Source: Lysobacter sp. Root494
GTDB taxonomy: Bacteria > Pseudomonadota > Gammaproteobacteria > Xanthomonadales > Xanthomonadaceae
Assembly (NCBI RefSeq): GCF_001427225.1
Contig: NZ_LMFH01000001.1
Span: forward strand, 348,330-412,329
Length of the DNA stretch: 64,000 bases
Reading direction: 5' to 3'
The notes under the pieces are model-generated. The model saw only the letters and a program-made list of their open reading frames with translations, searched no databases and was not told the DNA's origin. The translations under genes and the position numbers were made by a program. Positions 63,582 through 64,000 of this stretch are shown here, piece by piece; position 1 is the stretch's first letter, and each line of letters opens with the position of its first letter.

Positions 63582-64000
63582 ATGACCCGCCTGCTCCGAA
63601 TCGCCACCCGCAAGAGTCCGCTCGCCCTGTGGCAGAGCGAGCACGTCGCCGCCGCCCTGCGCGCCGCGCATTCCGGCCTCGACGTCGTGCTGGTGCCGAT
63701 GAGCACGCGTGGCGACGAAGTGCTGGATCGTTCGCTTGCCGCGATCGGCGGCAAGGGCCTGTTCCTCAAGGAGCTCGAGCTGGCGATGCTGCGCGGCGAA
63801 GCCGATTGCGCGGTGCATTCGCTCAAGGACGTGCCGATGGAGCTGGAGCCTGGCTTCGCTTTGCCGGCGATCCTGCAGCGCGCCGACCACGCCGATGCGT
63901 TCGTCAGCAATCGTTACGACGACATCGACGCGCTGCCGCACGGCGCGGTCGTGGGCACGTCGTCGCTGCGCCGGCAGGCGCAGCTGCGCGCGCTGCGCCC
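63582..64000 (+). CDS. hemC: Porphobilinogen deaminase (hydroxymethylbilane synthase), 5' part
   Basis: The ATG at 63582 opens a frame to the window end (139 complete codons). [32 protein letters not shown] and [10 protein letters not shown] are the first half of HemC, including Lys/Arg residues that bind the dipyrromethane product chain; [11 protein letters not shown] follows. Polymerises four porphobilinogens in heme synthesis. GATAAT at 63570-63575 may be a -10. The C-terminus with the cofactor-binding Cys lies beyond the window. Confidence 0.97.
   Translation, partial: MTRLLRIATRKSPLALWQSEHVAAALRAAHSGLDVVLVPMSTRGDEVLDRSLAAIGGKGLFLKELELAMLRGEADCAVHSLKDVPMELEPGFALPAILQRADHADAFVSNRYDDIDALPHGAVVGTSSLRRQAQLRALR

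Overview
The window is high-GC, densely coded chromosomal DNA from a gammaproteobacterium, most likely a Xanthomonadaceae member (Lysobacter, Luteimonas or Xanthomonas type). The conserved order GYF-domain gene - smg - dprA - LysM protein - def - fmt - rsmB, the rpoD block, the algZ-algR-hemC block and the large TonB-dependent receptors all point there. No transposase, integrase or phage gene is seen; the repetitive fraction consists of short palindromic elements and one tandem array.

Layout. 1-6641: housekeeping (envelope/DNA uptake genes on the minus strand, translation-related def-fmt-rsmB on the plus strand). 6781-13220: envelope polymer genes (GT39/ArnT-like transferase, WaaE-like GT2, CDP-glycerol-phosphotransferase-like protein, two PH-domain membrane proteins, LpxL-like acyltransferase). 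13431-16886: dtd, rpoD and three small unassigned genes. 16970-19433: a GH92 mannosidase and a CAU-anticodon tRNA. 19656-30872: an amino-sugar (GalNAc/galactosamine) locus with an AgaR-like repressor, AgaZ/KbaZ, a ROK kinase, AgaS, a GH31 enzyme with carbohydrate-binding modules and a TonB receptor, around a control region rich in CTTTC/GAAAG motifs.

30984-47646: the most interesting region. Two divergent transcription units leave one AT-rich control region (38014-38208). Leftward: DUF819 membrane protein, YkfC-like NlpC/P60 endopeptidase, L-Ala-D/L-Glu-type epimerase, RpiR regulator, a YkuD-like lipoprotein and a DAACS symporter. Rightward: secreted transglutaminase-like protein, Oar-type TonB receptor, LysA-type decarboxylase and two exported penicillin-binding-type serine hydrolases. 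A VanX-like D,D-dipeptidase lipoprotein follows in the convergent unit. Read together, this looks like a dedicated system to take up and dismantle peptidoglycan stem peptides (outer-membrane import, periplasmic trimming, inner-membrane transport, conversion of D-Glu and diaminopimelate parts to ordinary amino acids). The whole-pathway reading is inference from family membership and layout.

47657-52472: AcnD and PrpF of the methylcitrate route, separated by VOC and SRPBCC genes. 52680-54823: modABC with a short ModC. 54824-55507: no gene, but an inverted repeat and a striking 43-bp tandem hairpin array. 55508-60223: a giant Lhr-type helicase carrying two different palindromic repeats in frame. 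60224-60759: palindromic repeats. 60760-64000: an esterase, the AlgZ/AlgR two-component pair and the 5' part of hemC.

Start codons were moved from the longest open frame wherever a ribosome-binding site, signal peptide, overlap or terminator gave a reason; these choices are stated per entry.
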